From contig JAYUSF010000224.1 of the NCBI GenBank assembly GCA_043755815.1, positions 20,294 to 84,293 on the forward strand: a stretch of DNA of 64,000 nt, written 5' to 3'. The notes below the pieces were generated by a model, which was not told where the DNA came from, searched no databases, and was given only the letters and a program-made list of their open reading frames with translations. Positions 52,054 through 60,770 of this stretch are shown one piece after another. Made by a program: the position numbers and the translations under genes. Positions within the stretch are counted from its first letter, which is position 1; every line of letters begins with the position of its first letter. The DNA comes from CAIWAH01 sp043755815 (GTDB lineage: Bacteria > Verrucomicrobiota > Verrucomicrobiia > Limisphaerales > UBA9464).

Positions 52054-53091
52054 ATGAACCGTTCCCGCCTGCTTCCTGCGTCCATCTTCGCCGTCGCCTG
52101 CCTCTCCTTCGCCACCCACGCCGAAGTGGGAAAACCCCAGGAGGTCGCCCCTGGCGTCTGGTTCCATGAGGGCGACATCGCGCGCCGCGGCCATTGCAAC
52201 AACGGCTGGATCGTCTTCCGCGACCAGGTGCTCGTCGTGGACGCAAACTTTCCTTCGGGCGCGCAGGACGTGTTGCCCAAGCTCCGCGCGCTCACCGACA
52301 AGCCGGTCCGTTTCGTCTTCGACACCCATCACCACGGCGACCATGCCTATGGCAACCAGGTCTGGGCCGACGCCGGCGCCACCGTCGTCGCCCATGAGGG
52401 CGTGCTCGCCGAAATGAAGCGGTTCGAAACCGGCTACTTCGGCGGTGCGCCGGGTTCCTGGGAAGACCTCGCCAAGAACCGGGAAGACGTCGCGAAGTCC
52501 AAGCTCCATCCGCCCACCCTCCTGTTCCTGCGCCAGCTCGTGATCGACGACGGCAACCTGCGCGTCGAGCTCCATCACTTCGGGGTGGCACACACGCGCG
52601 GCGACGGTTTCGCCTGGCTGCCGAACGAACGCATCCTCTTCACCGGCGACGCCTGCGTAAACGGCCCCTACAACTACATGGGCAACGGCGACACCGGCGA
52701 ATGGGTCAAGACCCTGGAAGCCGCCCGCGCGCTGCGGCCGAAGTTCATCTGCCCCGGCCACGGCCTGATGGGCGGGCCGGAGATCTTGGATAACCAGATC
52801 GCGTTCATCCGCACGCTGCGCGCGGAGGTGAAGAAACTCACCGATGCCGGCAAGACGTCCGTCGAAGCCAAAGCCGCAGTGGACACCGTCAAGGCGGTCA
52901 TCCAGCGGGACGAACGGATTGCGAACTACGTCGGCGGCATGTTCACGTCGCAGGTGGAGAAGGTGTTCGTCGAGTTCGGGGGCAAACCCTTTGAGTCCGC
53001 CTTTCAAATCACCCCGGAGACCCGGGAGGCGCTCCGCGCCCGAAGCGCGGGCCGGCCGGACCGGTTTGCGGATTTTGTCCTGGGGCGCTGA
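52054..53091 (+). CDS. Exported metallo-beta-lactamase-fold hydrolase
   Basis: A 345-residue protein with a signal peptide (LLPASIFAVACLSFATHAEV) and the zinc site FDTHHHGDHAYGN, an H-x-H-x-D-H. FTGDACVNGPYNYMGNGD and CPGHGLMGG supply the other ligands. The fold is that of subclass B/glyoxalase-II-type hydrolases that act in the periplasm. The substrate is unknown; lactamase activity is not claimed. Confidence 0.87.
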   Translation: MNRSRLLPASIFAVACLSFATHAEVGKPQEVAPGVWFHEGDIARRGHCNNGWIVFRDQVLVVDANFPSGAQDVLPKLRALTDKPVRFVFDTHHHGDHAYGNQVWADAGATVVAHEGVLAEMKRFETGYFGGAPGSWEDLAKNREDVAKSKLHPPTLLFLRQLVIDDGNLRVELHHFGVAHTRGDGFAWLPNERILFTGDACVNGPYNYMGNGDTGEWVKTLEAARALRPKFICPGHGLMGGPEILDNQIAFIRTLRAEVKKLTDAGKTSVEAKAAVDTVKAVIQRDERIANYVGGMFTSQVEKVFVEFGGKPFESAFQITPETREALRARSAGRPDRFADFVLGR

Positions 53092-53219
53092 CCGTTCCGC
53101 AAGAGGAGATGGCCGGGCCCGCGCTTGAACGGTCGTTGCTGGTCTCCCCTCGAAAAGCTCATTCTGGCCTCTGCACACGCGCTTGGGCACCGTTCGGGGC
53201 ACCAGAGCATTGAAGCGCC

Positions 53220-53576
53220 ATGCAGCCTCCCGAAGAATTCTCCCCTGAACCCGGCCAGATCCAGCGGCGAGCACAACGCGGCCGGACGCTGCTGGCACCG
53301 CTCTTTGAGGCGCTGGGGCGCGGCCTCCTTTTTCTCCCGGTCATCGCCAGCGGAGTGCTGGTGATCTGGGTCAGCCGTCGCACCGAACTCGATCCCTTTG
53401 TGGCGCTCCGAAACACGGCGCTCGCGACCGGGCTGCATGCCGGCCTCGTGATGCTCTACTTCGTGCGCACCCGACACCTGCTGCGCTGGCTGGGGCTGGC
53501 GCAACTGTTGGTCGCCCTGGTCTTCGCCATCCTCGCGGCGTTGCGGTATGTGACCGGCGGCAAGATCGCGCTGTGA
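53220..53576 (+). CDS. Small membrane protein of unknown function
   Basis: A 118-residue protein with three spans (GLLFLPVIASGVLVIWVS, LATGLHAGLVMLYFVRT, LGLAQLLVALVFAILAAL) after a charged N-terminus. No family recognised. It lies between the metallo-hydrolase and the GH84 gene on the same strand. Confidence 0.55.
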   Translation: MQPPEEFSPEPGQIQRRAQRGRTLLAPLFEALGRGLLFLPVIASGVLVIWVSRRTELDPFVALRNTALATGLHAGLVMLYFVRTRHLLRWLGLAQLLVALVFAILAALRYVTGGKIAL

Positions 53577-53628
53577 ACCGCCGGCTCTTCCGCGTCACTG
53601 TCGCTGCGCATTCGGGAATCGTGCGCAC

Positions 53629-54981
53629 ATGAGCTCATCGTTTTTTGCCGGAGTCGTCGAAGGATTCTACGGCCGCCCCTGGACCGCCGCCCAGCGTCAC
53701 CGGCTCTTTGGCTGGATGCGCCAATGGGGACTCACAACCTATTTCTACACCCCAAAGGACGACCTGAAGCACCGCACCCGGTGGCGGCTGCGTTATACCG
53801 CGGCGGAGGCTGCCGGATTGGGCGAACTCATCGGGGACGCCCGCCGGCACGGGGTGGATTTCGTCTACGGCATTGGTCCCGGGCTCGACGTGGAACACAG
53901 TTCGCCGCGCCATCTCCGCGTGCTGCGACGCAAGGCGGAGCAGCTCATTGAACTCGGCGGCCGGCACTTCGCGCTGCTGTTCGACGACATCGCGCCCAGG
54001 CTTTCGGCGGCCGACTCTGCCAAGTTCAAATCCGTGGCCGCCGCCCAGGCATGGTTCACGAACCAGTTCTTCGGCTGGCTGAAGCAACGGGTTCCGGACG
54101 CACGGCTGTTCTTCTGCCCGACGCCGTATTGCGCCCGCATGTGCGAGCCGTCGGTCTGCGAGTCGGGCTATCTCCGCGACCTGGGCGAACTGCTCGATCC
54201 GGCCATCGACGTGTTCTGGACCGGCCCCGAAATCGTCTCCCAGACCATCAGCGTCGCTTCGATCCGCGAACTCTCCGTCCTGCTGCGTCGCCCGCCGGTG
54301 ATCTGGGACAACCTCCACGCCAATGACTACGACCTGCGCCGGATCTACCTCGGGCCCTACGCAGGCCGGCCGACGGCGTTGAAAGCGGTGACACGCGGCG
54401 TGGTGGCCAACCCCAACTGCGAATTTGAGCTGAATTTCGTCGCGCTGCACACGCTCGGGCAGTTCGCCGTCGCGAAGAACTATTCGCCGGCCGCCGCCTG
54501 GGCCAAGGCCATCACCGCTTGGACGCCCGAATTCGCCGCGCCCGCGCCCACGGTGATCCATGAAGCTGACGTGCAACTGCTGGGTGACAGTTTTCACCTG
54601 CCTTACGCGACCGGGCCGCTCTCGAAACGGTGGCAGACGGATTTCCAGAAGCTGCTCGCGACACCGCCCGAGCGTTGGGGCCCGACCGAAATGCGTTTCC
54701 GCGCGCATGGCCGGGCGTTGCAGCAACTCTTCGACCAGCTGACCGCCGTAACCAACCGCGACCTGCTCTACTCGCTCTACCGTCACGCCTGGGAGCTGAA
54801 GGAGGAGGTCATCCTGCTGCAACGCTATCTCGACTGGCTGAAGACCAACCCGGGCGGGGACAACGCATTCTTTTCCGGCGAACACCGCGCCGGAACCTAT
54901 CGCGGCGGGCTGGTGGCCGAGCTGCAGCGGACGCTGCCCATGCGGGCCGATGGCGGTTTCGGGCGGCCACAGCTTCCCTGA
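53629..54981 (+). CDS. GH84 protein O-GlcNAcase-like beta-N-acetylglucosaminidase
   Basis: A 450-residue cytoplasmic enzyme with no signal peptide. The N-terminus GVVEGFYGRPWTAAQRHRLF, the segment YFYTPKDDLKHRTRWR, and FALLFDDIAPRL with the catalytic Asp pair (D119, D120) are the hallmark of GH84. VIWDNLHANDYD follows. The sequence is closer to the human O-GlcNAcase catalytic domain than to secreted clostridial hyaluronidase-type GH84 enzymes, judged by eye. It removes beta-O-linked GlcNAc; in bacteria the substrate is uncertain. It ends 18 bases before a convergent gene. Confidence 0.92.
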   Translation: MSSSFFAGVVEGFYGRPWTAAQRHRLFGWMRQWGLTTYFYTPKDDLKHRTRWRLRYTAAEAAGLGELIGDARRHGVDFVYGIGPGLDVEHSSPRHLRVLRRKAEQLIELGGRHFALLFDDIAPRLSAADSAKFKSVAAAQAWFTNQFFGWLKQRVPDARLFFCPTPYCARMCEPSVCESGYLRDLGELLDPAIDVFWTGPEIVSQTISVASIRELSVLLRRPPVIWDNLHANDYDLRRIYLGPYAGRPTALKAVTRGVVANPNCEFELNFVALHTLGQFAVAKNYSPAAAWAKAITAWTPEFAAPAPTVIHEADVQLLGDSFHLPYATGPLSKRWQTDFQKLLATPPERWGPTEMRFRAHGRALQQLFDQLTAVTNRDLLYSLYRHAWELKEEVILLQRYLDWLKTNPGGDNAFFSGEHRAGTYRGGLVAELQRTLPMRADGGFGRPQLP

Positions 54982-54999
54982 CGCGGATTCGGCAGCCGC

Positions 55000-55311
55000 T
55001 CAGCGCGCTATCCCGAACCAGCCCGAGACGACCGCGATCAGCACCAATCCGGAGAGGATGACCGGGAGCAAACCAAGGAAGGAGACGGTGCGTTTGACGC
55101 CCGAACGCGGGCGTTCGAAGCAGCCGATGAGACCAATCACGATCGCCACCCCGGGAAAGATCAAAGCGAAGGCCACTTCGTCGCCCGCGGGAGCCGCCCC
55201 GTCCGGGCGTTCATGCCCGAAGGCGATGAAGAGCGCCGTCAGGATGCCCAAGGCCGTGACCAGCCAGGCGATCACCGCGAGCGCCAGCTCGTTTCTCCGC
55301 TCCGGATTCAT
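55000..55311 (-). CDS. Small membrane protein of unknown function
   Basis: A 103-residue protein with three hydrophobic segments (LALAVIAWLVTALGILTALF, EVAFALIFPGVAIVIGLIG, SFLGLLPVILSGLVLIAVVS). No family recognised. It lies 21 bases after gatA on the same strand. Confidence 0.55.
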   Translation of the reverse strand: MNPERRNELALAVIAWLVTALGILTALFIAFGHERPDGAAPAGDEVAFALIFPGVAIVIGLIGCFERPRSGVKRTVSFLGLLPVILSGLVLIAVVSGWFGIAR

Positions 55312-55332
55312 GGTGGCGGGTTTGCCAGACCA

Positions 55333-56799
55333 CTACGCCAGCGGCGCGCGTTCACGGTGCCACGCCGTGCTTTGTTCATAGGCGTGGGCCACGCGAAACA
55401 TGGTCTCCTCACCGAACGGTTTGCCAAGGATCTGCAGGCCGATGGGCAGCTTTGGCGACCGCGTGAAACCGCACGGCACGCTGATGCCGCAGATGCCCGC
55501 GAGGTTGCAGGAGATCGTGAAGATGTCGCTGAGATACATCTGCAACGGATCGCCGGATTTTTCCCCCACCTTGAAGGCCGGCGTCGGCGCTGTTGGGGAC
55601 ACAATGGCGTCTACCTGTTCAAACGCCTTCAGGAAGTCGTTGCGGATGAGCGTCCGGACCTTCTGTGCGCGCAGGTAATAGGCGTCGTAGTAGCCGGAAC
55701 TCAGCACGTAGGTGCCGAGAATGATGCGGCGTTTCACCTCCGGACCAAAGCCGGCACCGCGCGTTTTGGCATTCAGCTCCTCCGGATCACGCCCGTCCAC
55801 CCGCGCGCCGTAGCGGATGCCGTCAAAGCGCGCGAGGTTCGCCGAGGCTTCGGCCGGCGCGATGATGTAATAGGTCGCCGCCGCGTAGTCGCTGTGCGGC
55901 AGGGACACCTCGACAATCTCGGCGCCGAGCGCTTCCAACTGCTTCACCGCCGCCTTTACCGCGGAGTCCACTTCGGGATCAAGGCCGCCGAGGTTGAATT
56001 CCTTCACGATTCCGACCCGCAAACCCTTCAGATCGCCAGTCAAAGCCTTGGCATAATCCGGCACCGACTGCGGCACGCTCGTCGAGTCGCGCCGGTCATG
56101 GCCGGCGATAGCCTGGAGCACGGTCGCGGAATCGCGGACGTCCTTGGTGAACGGCCCGATCTGGTCGAGCGAACTGGCGAACGCCACCAGGCCGAACCTC
56201 GACACCAGGCCGTAGGTCGGTTTCATGCCGACGATGCCACAGAGAGAAGCCGGCTGTCGGATCGATCCGCCGGTGTCGGAGCCGATGCTGGCGAAACATT
56301 CGCTCGCCGCGACGCTGGCCGCGCAGCCGCCCGATGAACCGCCGGGGATGCGGCTGGTGTCCCACGGATTCAGCGTGGTCCAAAAGGCTGAGTTCTCGGT
56401 CGAGCTGCCCATGGCGAACTCGTCCATGTTCAGCCGGCCGAAGACGACGGCGCCGGCCGCCTTCAGCCGCTCCACCACGGTCGCGTCGTAGGGCGAGACG
56501 AACTTGCCGAGGATCTTCGAAGAGCAGTTCAGCGGCTGGCCGAGATGACAGAGCACGTCCTTGAGCGCAATCGGCACGCCCAACAGCGGTTTCGCGCCAT
56601 GGGTCACGCCCGCGGCGAGGTCGTGGTCCGCAGCGTCCGCCTGCGCCTGGGCGTCGGCGACATCGTGGCTCAGGAAGGCCTTCACCTGCGGGTCAACCCG
56701 CGTGATGTGATCAAGGCAGGCTTGCAGGGCGTCGCGCGCGGAACACTCGCGGCGGGCGAGCCGCCCGGTGAGTTCGGAGATGGAAAGCTGGCGGAGCAT
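55333..56799 (-). CDS. gatA: Glutamyl-tRNA(Gln)/aspartyl-tRNA(Asn) amidotransferase subunit A
   Basis: A 488-residue amidase-signature enzyme with the Ser-cisSer-Lys triad: LLGVPIALKDVL (Lys), then GGSSGGCAASVA and GSDTGGSIRQPASLCG (cis-Ser and catalytic Ser). GMKPTYGLVSRFGLVAFASS follows. It makes Gln-tRNA or Asn-tRNA with GatB and GatC, neither of which is in the window. Start ATG 56799. About 200 bases separate it from the divergent HU gene. Confidence 0.95.
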   Translation of the reverse strand: MLRQLSISELTGRLARRECSARDALQACLDHITRVDPQVKAFLSHDVADAQAQADAADHDLAAGVTHGAKPLLGVPIALKDVLCHLGQPLNCSSKILGKFVSPYDATVVERLKAAGAVVFGRLNMDEFAMGSSTENSAFWTTLNPWDTSRIPGGSSGGCAASVAASECFASIGSDTGGSIRQPASLCGIVGMKPTYGLVSRFGLVAFASSLDQIGPFTKDVRDSATVLQAIAGHDRRDSTSVPQSVPDYAKALTGDLKGLRVGIVKEFNLGGLDPEVDSAVKAAVKQLEALGAEIVEVSLPHSDYAAATYYIIAPAEASANLARFDGIRYGARVDGRDPEELNAKTRGAGFGPEVKRRIILGTYVLSSGYYDAYYLRAQKVRTLIRNDFLKAFEQVDAIVSPTAPTPAFKVGEKSGDPLQMYLSDIFTISCNLAGICGISVPCGFTRSPKLPIGLQILGKPFGEETMFRVAHAYEQSTAWHRERAPLA

Positions 56800-56999
56800 C
56801 GGACGCCCGGAGTGGAACAGCAAAGGGGGGCCGGTGCGAAGATTTTTGAGCTCCGGACGGGCTGAGCCGGGGCTCCGTTCGCTTCTGCAATCGGCCGATG
56901 TGTTCGGAAACCCCGCTTGACTTCCCCGCGGACCTTTTTACCAACACCACAACGACACCCCCTCGGATTCAGATTTCCAATTCCAGCCCAACCCAGCCT

Positions 57000-57293
57000 A
57001 TGACCAAGCGCGATTTGGTGGTGACGATTGCGGAGGAGACCAAGCTTACCCAGGAGCAGGTTCTCGACGTCGTCCAGCGAACCCTCGATCACATTTCCGA
57101 TTCCCTCACCCAGGGCAAGACGATCGAACTGCGGAACTTCGGGGTCTTTGAGGTCAAGGTCCGCAAGGCCCGCATCGGCCGGAATCCGAACGCGCCGGAC
57201 CAGGATGTCCCGATCCCGCCTCGCGCCGTGGTGAAATTCAAACCGGGCAAGGAGATGCGCGAGGCGGTCCTGCGGCTGACACCCCAAACGTGA
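57000..57293 (+). CDS. HU/IHF-family DNA-binding protein
   Basis: A 97-residue nucleoid protein: TKRDLVVTIAEETKLTQEQV, GKTIELRNFGVFEVKVRKAR, the DNA-wedge loop RIGRNPNAPDQDVPIPPRAV and the C-terminal VKFKPGKEMREAV. The RNP-x-x-x-x-x-V-P-I-P arm with Pro at the tip points to the HU/IHF family. It dimerises and bends DNA. The ATG at 57000 has no clear ribosome-binding site. Confidence 0.95.
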   Translation: MTKRDLVVTIAEETKLTQEQVLDVVQRTLDHISDSLTQGKTIELRNFGVFEVKVRKARIGRNPNAPDQDVPIPPRAVVKFKPGKEMREAVLRLTPQT

Positions 57294-57345
57294 TCCGGTT
57301 GGAATGCCGGCTGGCGTTCCGGCGCCGCTTGACTACAAGCAGCGC

Positions 57346-58089
57346 ATGGCTCCAACCCCCACCCGTCCGAGGCTCGCCGGATTCACCCTGATCGAGCTGC
57401 TCGTCGTCATCGCCATCATTGCGATCCTCGCGGGCATGCTCCTCCCGGCGCTGTCCCGCGCCAAGGCCAAGGCGCTGAGCATCAAATGCATCAGCAACGA
57501 GAAGCAGCTCGGCATCGCCTTCAAGCTCTACGCGGACGACAACCGGGATTTTTATCCGGTCCATTCGGGCTGGGGTGACTTCGGCGGCAAGTATTGGACG
57601 AACGCCAACGTGACCGGCAACGCCGGTTCCTACGGCGGCAAAACCCAGGAGACAAACCGCCCGCTCAACCGCTATGTCGGCGCCGTCGAGCTTTTCCGCT
57701 GCCCCGCCGACGCCGGCGATTCGCTGAACACCCAGGTGAAAACCTGTTTCGCCGGCTGGGGTAACAGCTACCTCATTGAGTGGGCCAACCCGGCGTTTCG
57801 GGTTCAGCAAGTCACCGGTGATTCCAACGGAAAGGGAACCCCACAGGGGAACTCCATCCGGGAATCCGAGATCGCGCGGAGCCCGGTCAACAAGATCATC
57901 CTGGGTGACTGGCCGTGGCACGCCAACCGCGACACCCGGGCCAAGCAGACCGTCTGGCACAACTACAAGGGCAAGCGCTACGAAAACATGCTCTTCGGCG
58001 ATGCCCACGTGGAGAACTTCAAGTTTCCGCCGCAGATGGACCAGTGGCAAAGTTCGCCCGCACCCGATCCGAACTTCACCTGGTGGTGA
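57346..58089 (+). CDS. Prepilin-like protein (verrucomicrobial pseudopilin)
   Basis: A 247-residue protein with a prepilin leader: RPRLAGFTLIELLVVIAIIA, cleavage after Gly, Glu at +5, then SRAKAKALSIKCISNEKQLG and YADDNRDFYP, the typical verrucomicrobial form. The C-terminus has the FGDAHVENFKFPPQ ending. Such proteins occur in many copies per genome and are thought to be displayed by a type II/IV apparatus. It is not part of a visible pilus operon. Confidence 0.9.
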   Translation: MAPTPTRPRLAGFTLIELLVVIAIIAILAGMLLPALSRAKAKALSIKCISNEKQLGIAFKLYADDNRDFYPVHSGWGDFGGKYWTNANVTGNAGSYGGKTQETNRPLNRYVGAVELFRCPADAGDSLNTQVKTCFAGWGNSYLIEWANPAFRVQQVTGDSNGKGTPQGNSIRESEIARSPVNKIILGDWPWHANRDTRAKQTVWHNYKGKRYENMLFGDAHVENFKFPPQMDQWQSSPAPDPNFTWW

Positions 58090-58130
58090 AACCAACGGCC
58101 GACCAAGCGCAGCGCGAGCAGGGGCTCAAT

Positions 58131-58295
58131 CTGGAAAGCACGAAAGCAGGAAGCTACAGACTTCTTCCTGTCGGCCGCATCTCAGCACCGCCCGTTTTCT
58201 TCCTCTCTTCCATCTGACGGAGGAGACGGCCAGGGAGATGAGTCGCTCAATTTGCCAGTTCAAGGCCTCTTCCTGTTTTCCTGTCTTCCAAATTC
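58131..58295. repeat. Inverted repeat, family C (TTCCTGTTTTCC), copy 2
   Basis: CTGGAAAGCACGAAAGCAGG and TTCCTGTTTTCCTGTCTTCC lie at the two ends of the 256-base gap before hisS. They match the arms at 40710-40795 (CTGGAAAACAGGAAGC and TTCCTGTTTTCCTGCTTTCC). Nothing else is seen in this gap. Confidence 0.6.
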
Positions 58296-58345
58296 GCATC
58301 AGGGACTTTCCCCACTGCGCTCCGTCGGCGTAGTCTCCGCCGACC

Positions 58346-59707
58346 ATGATGGAGCGCCTGCCCGGCTTTCGCGATTTCTACCCCGAGCCCGTCCCGGCCA
58401 ACGAGCCGTGGAGCTGCGACCTCCGCCAGCACATCTTCCGCTGCTGGCGCGAGACCGCCCGCCGCTACGGCTTCCGCGAATACGACGGCCCGCCGCTCGA
58501 ACCGCTCGAACTCTACACCAACAAGTCCGGCGCCGAGATCGTCGCGCAGCTCTTCAACTTCACGGACAAGGGCGAACGTGCCGTGTCGATGCGGCCCGAG
58601 ATGACCCCGACCGTCGCCCGCATGGTCGCCACGGCGGAACGCGCCTACAAAAAGCCCATCAAGTGGTTCTCGCTGCCCCAGCTCTTCCGGTATGAGAAGC
58701 AGCAGAAGGGCCGCCTCCGCGAACATTTCCAGCTCAACTGCGACATTTTCGGCGAGGCCGACGTGAGCGCCGACGCCGAGATCGTGGCCCTGCTTATCGA
58801 CGTGTTGCGTTCGCTTGGGCTGACCCATGAGGACTTTGTCATCCGCCTCAGCAGCCGGCAGGCGTGGCAACGTTTCTTCGCCGCCCGGGGCGGCGATGCG
58901 GCGCGCGCCTACGAGTTCTACCAGGTCGTGGACAAGATCGAGCGCGAGAAGCCCGAAGTCAGCGCCGAGAAACTCGCCGCGCTCGGCGTGAAGCTGGAGG
59001 ACGTGACCCAGTTCATCGCCGCCAGCGTGCCCGAGCCGGAACTCCAGGCCGTGCTCGACAACCTCGCCGCGCGCGGGCTCAGCGACTTCGTGAAGGTGGA
59101 CTACGGCGTCATCCGCGGCCTCGCCTACTACACCGGCATCGTGTTCGAGGCATTCGACCGCAAGGGCGAGTTCCGCGCGATCGCCGGCGGCGGCCGTTAC
59201 GACCAGCTCGTGAAGCAGGTCAGCGAAGGCAAGGTGGACCTGCCCGCGCTCGGCTTCGGCATGGGCGACGTGGTGCTCGCCGAACTGCTCAAGGTGCGGA
59301 AGCTCGTCCCCTCCTTCGCCAGCACCGTGGATGTCGTGGTGCTCATCGAGGACGAGTCCTTGCGGACGGCCTCACTAAAGGTGGTCCAAGAACTTCGGGA
59401 GTCCGGCAAGGCCGTGGATTACAGCCTCACGCCCGCGAAGGGCGACAAGCAGTTCAAGCGCGCCCTCGAACTCGGCGCCACCCACACCATCCGCCTCGAA
59501 CGGTGCGCGGAGGGCGCGGTGGTGGCCAAGGTGAAGAACCTGAAGACGCGGGAGGAGAAGATTCAATCCCTCGCAAGCGGTTCCAGCGACCGCCGCGCAA
59601 GCCGGGAGGAATTTCTTCGTGTGCTCGCCGCTGTGCCTGACGCGCCACCCTTGTTGGGCGATGAACTGCCGACGGCTGACGACGCGTCGTTTCGCGCGAT
59701 TGGCTAA
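58346..59707 (+). CDS. hisS: Histidyl-tRNA synthetase
   Basis: A 453-residue class II synthetase: motif 1 region LEPLELYTNKSGAEI, motif 2 RPEMTPTVARMVAT and FRYEKQQKGRLREHFQLNCD, the HisA box GLAYYTGIVFEAFDRKG, and motif 3 LPALGFGMGDVVLAELL. An anticodon-binding domain follows (VDVVVLIEDESLRTASLKV). It charges tRNA-His in the cytoplasm. ATG at 58346; the next codon is also ATG. Confidence 0.96.
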   Translation: MMERLPGFRDFYPEPVPANEPWSCDLRQHIFRCWRETARRYGFREYDGPPLEPLELYTNKSGAEIVAQLFNFTDKGERAVSMRPEMTPTVARMVATAERAYKKPIKWFSLPQLFRYEKQQKGRLREHFQLNCDIFGEADVSADAEIVALLIDVLRSLGLTHEDFVIRLSSRQAWQRFFAARGGDAARAYEFYQVVDKIEREKPEVSAEKLAALGVKLEDVTQFIAASVPEPELQAVLDNLAARGLSDFVKVDYGVIRGLAYYTGIVFEAFDRKGEFRAIAGGGRYDQLVKQVSEGKVDLPALGFGMGDVVLAELLKVRKLVPSFASTVDVVVLIEDESLRTASLKVVQELRESGKAVDYSLTPAKGDKQFKRALELGATHTIRLERCAEGAVVAKVKNLKTREEKIQSLASGSSDRRASREEFLRVLAAVPDAPPLLGDELPTADDASFRAIG

Positions 59708-59748
59708 ATGAAGTTTCTCGCGGCCCCCAAAGCCATTCATCGAACTCC

Positions 59749-59946
59749 CAGCCCCGAAGCGGGCGTTACATGGCAGCCCAGGGCAACGCCCTGGGTTGAC
59801 CGTCAGCCAACCGCCCAGCCCTGAAAGGGCGATACAAACCAGGCTGGGTTTCTCGTCACGCCCATTCAGGGCTGGGCACGTATGGGGCGACTGATCCCAA
59901 GGCGTCGCCTTGGGCTATCCTGTCTCAGGCCGTTGGCCTGAAGCTG
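59749..59946. repeat. Cluster of short perfect palindromes after hisS
   Basis: The 253-base gap after hisS holds several small palindromes: CCCAGGGCAACGCCCTGGG (59777-59795), CCCTGAAAGGGC, CCCAAGGCGTCGCCTTGGG (59896-59914) and CAGGCCGTTGGCCTG (59926-59940). This 'CAGGGCAACGCCCTG' repeat style is common in PVC-group intergenic DNA. Some could end hisS transcription, though no T run follows. Confidence 0.75.
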
Positions 59947-59960
59947 GCCACCTGCGGTGC

Positions 59961-60491
59961 CTACCCACCAAACGTCGCTGGTTGGAATCCGGCTGCCGGG
60001 GTCACGAGGGTGAAATTCTCGTCCGCCCCGGTCGCCAGATAAAGGCCAGCCTCCGCCACTTTCTCCTGGATGCCCTTGGGCAGATATACGGCGGCCAGGA
60101 GGCCGTGGACCTTCATGCCCTTGTATTTGGGCAGGTAGTCCGTGAATTCACCGAGCTGCCGCTGGAACTGCTCGATGTCCCGGTCCCGCAGATGGCTCTT
60201 CATCTCGACCACCACGGCTTCGTTCTTGGAGCCATTGGTCTCGCCGATCATGTCGAACTCCGCGTTGCGTCCATCGGCCCGCTCGACCTCGACCTCATGA
60301 TGCACCGCTTCCAGGCCAAACTTCTCCCGAAGGATGCGTTTGCAGGACGTATAGGCCAGCCCCTCGGTGAACGAGCCGAACTTGTTGCTCAGGCCGCCAA
60401 TCTCACGGCCCAGATTCTTGATCTGCTGATCCGTCTCCCGCTGGCTGACTGCCAGGCTGGCCACCAGCGCTTTCAGTTCCTCGTCTGTCAT
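59961..60491 (-). CDS. PD-(D/E)XK nuclease-like protein (DUF3782 type)
   Basis: A 176-residue protein with a coiled N-terminus (ETDQQIKNLGREIGGLSNKF) and a nuclease-like core: HHEVEVERADGRNAEFDMIG, then NEAVVVEMKSHL, giving the D ... E-x-K pattern. Similar proteins carry a DUF3782 fold and are spread by gene transfer. Whether it cuts DNA is unknown. ATG at 60491 is used; the family usually has a similar start. Confidence 0.7.
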   Translation of the reverse strand: MTDEELKALVASLAVSQRETDQQIKNLGREIGGLSNKFGSFTEGLAYTSCKRILREKFGLEAVHHEVEVERADGRNAEFDMIGETNGSKNEAVVVEMKSHLRDRDIEQFQRQLGEFTDYLPKYKGMKVHGLLAAVYLPKGIQEKVAEAGLYLATGADENFTLVTPAAGFQPATFGG

Positions 60492-60674
60492 GGCGGACAA
60501 TAGCCCTCACAGCGCGACTCTGGCAAGGCGGTGGTCGGAACGAAACCACCCGCCACTGGCCGGCGTGCGGAATTATTATCGGAAGGAACGGCGACCGCCA
60601 CTGACTGCTGACGCGTAAAAGCAGCCGGGATGAAGCGGAACGTTGAGTTCAAGTCGCTGGCACCCGCGGTCAGC

Positions 60675-60763
60675 GAGAGCCGACGTGAGGGGGCTCTGAA
60701 TTTCTCAGCAGTCCGCCGCGGTGAAAACCGAAGCTTGAGCCTCCTTGCGTCGGCTCCTACAGG
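60675..60763. repeat. RAYT-associated palindrome pair, 5' side
   Basis: The arms GAGAGCCGACGTGAGGGGGC (60675-60699) and GAGCCTCCTTGCGTCGGCTC (60737-60758) are inverted copies, about 40 bases apart. They are nearly identical to the arms inside methyltransferase 2 (51384-51482). They lie directly before the RAYT start; the AGGAG that serves as its ribosome-binding site overlaps the right end. Confidence 0.85.
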
Positions 60764-60770
60764 AGTGGGC

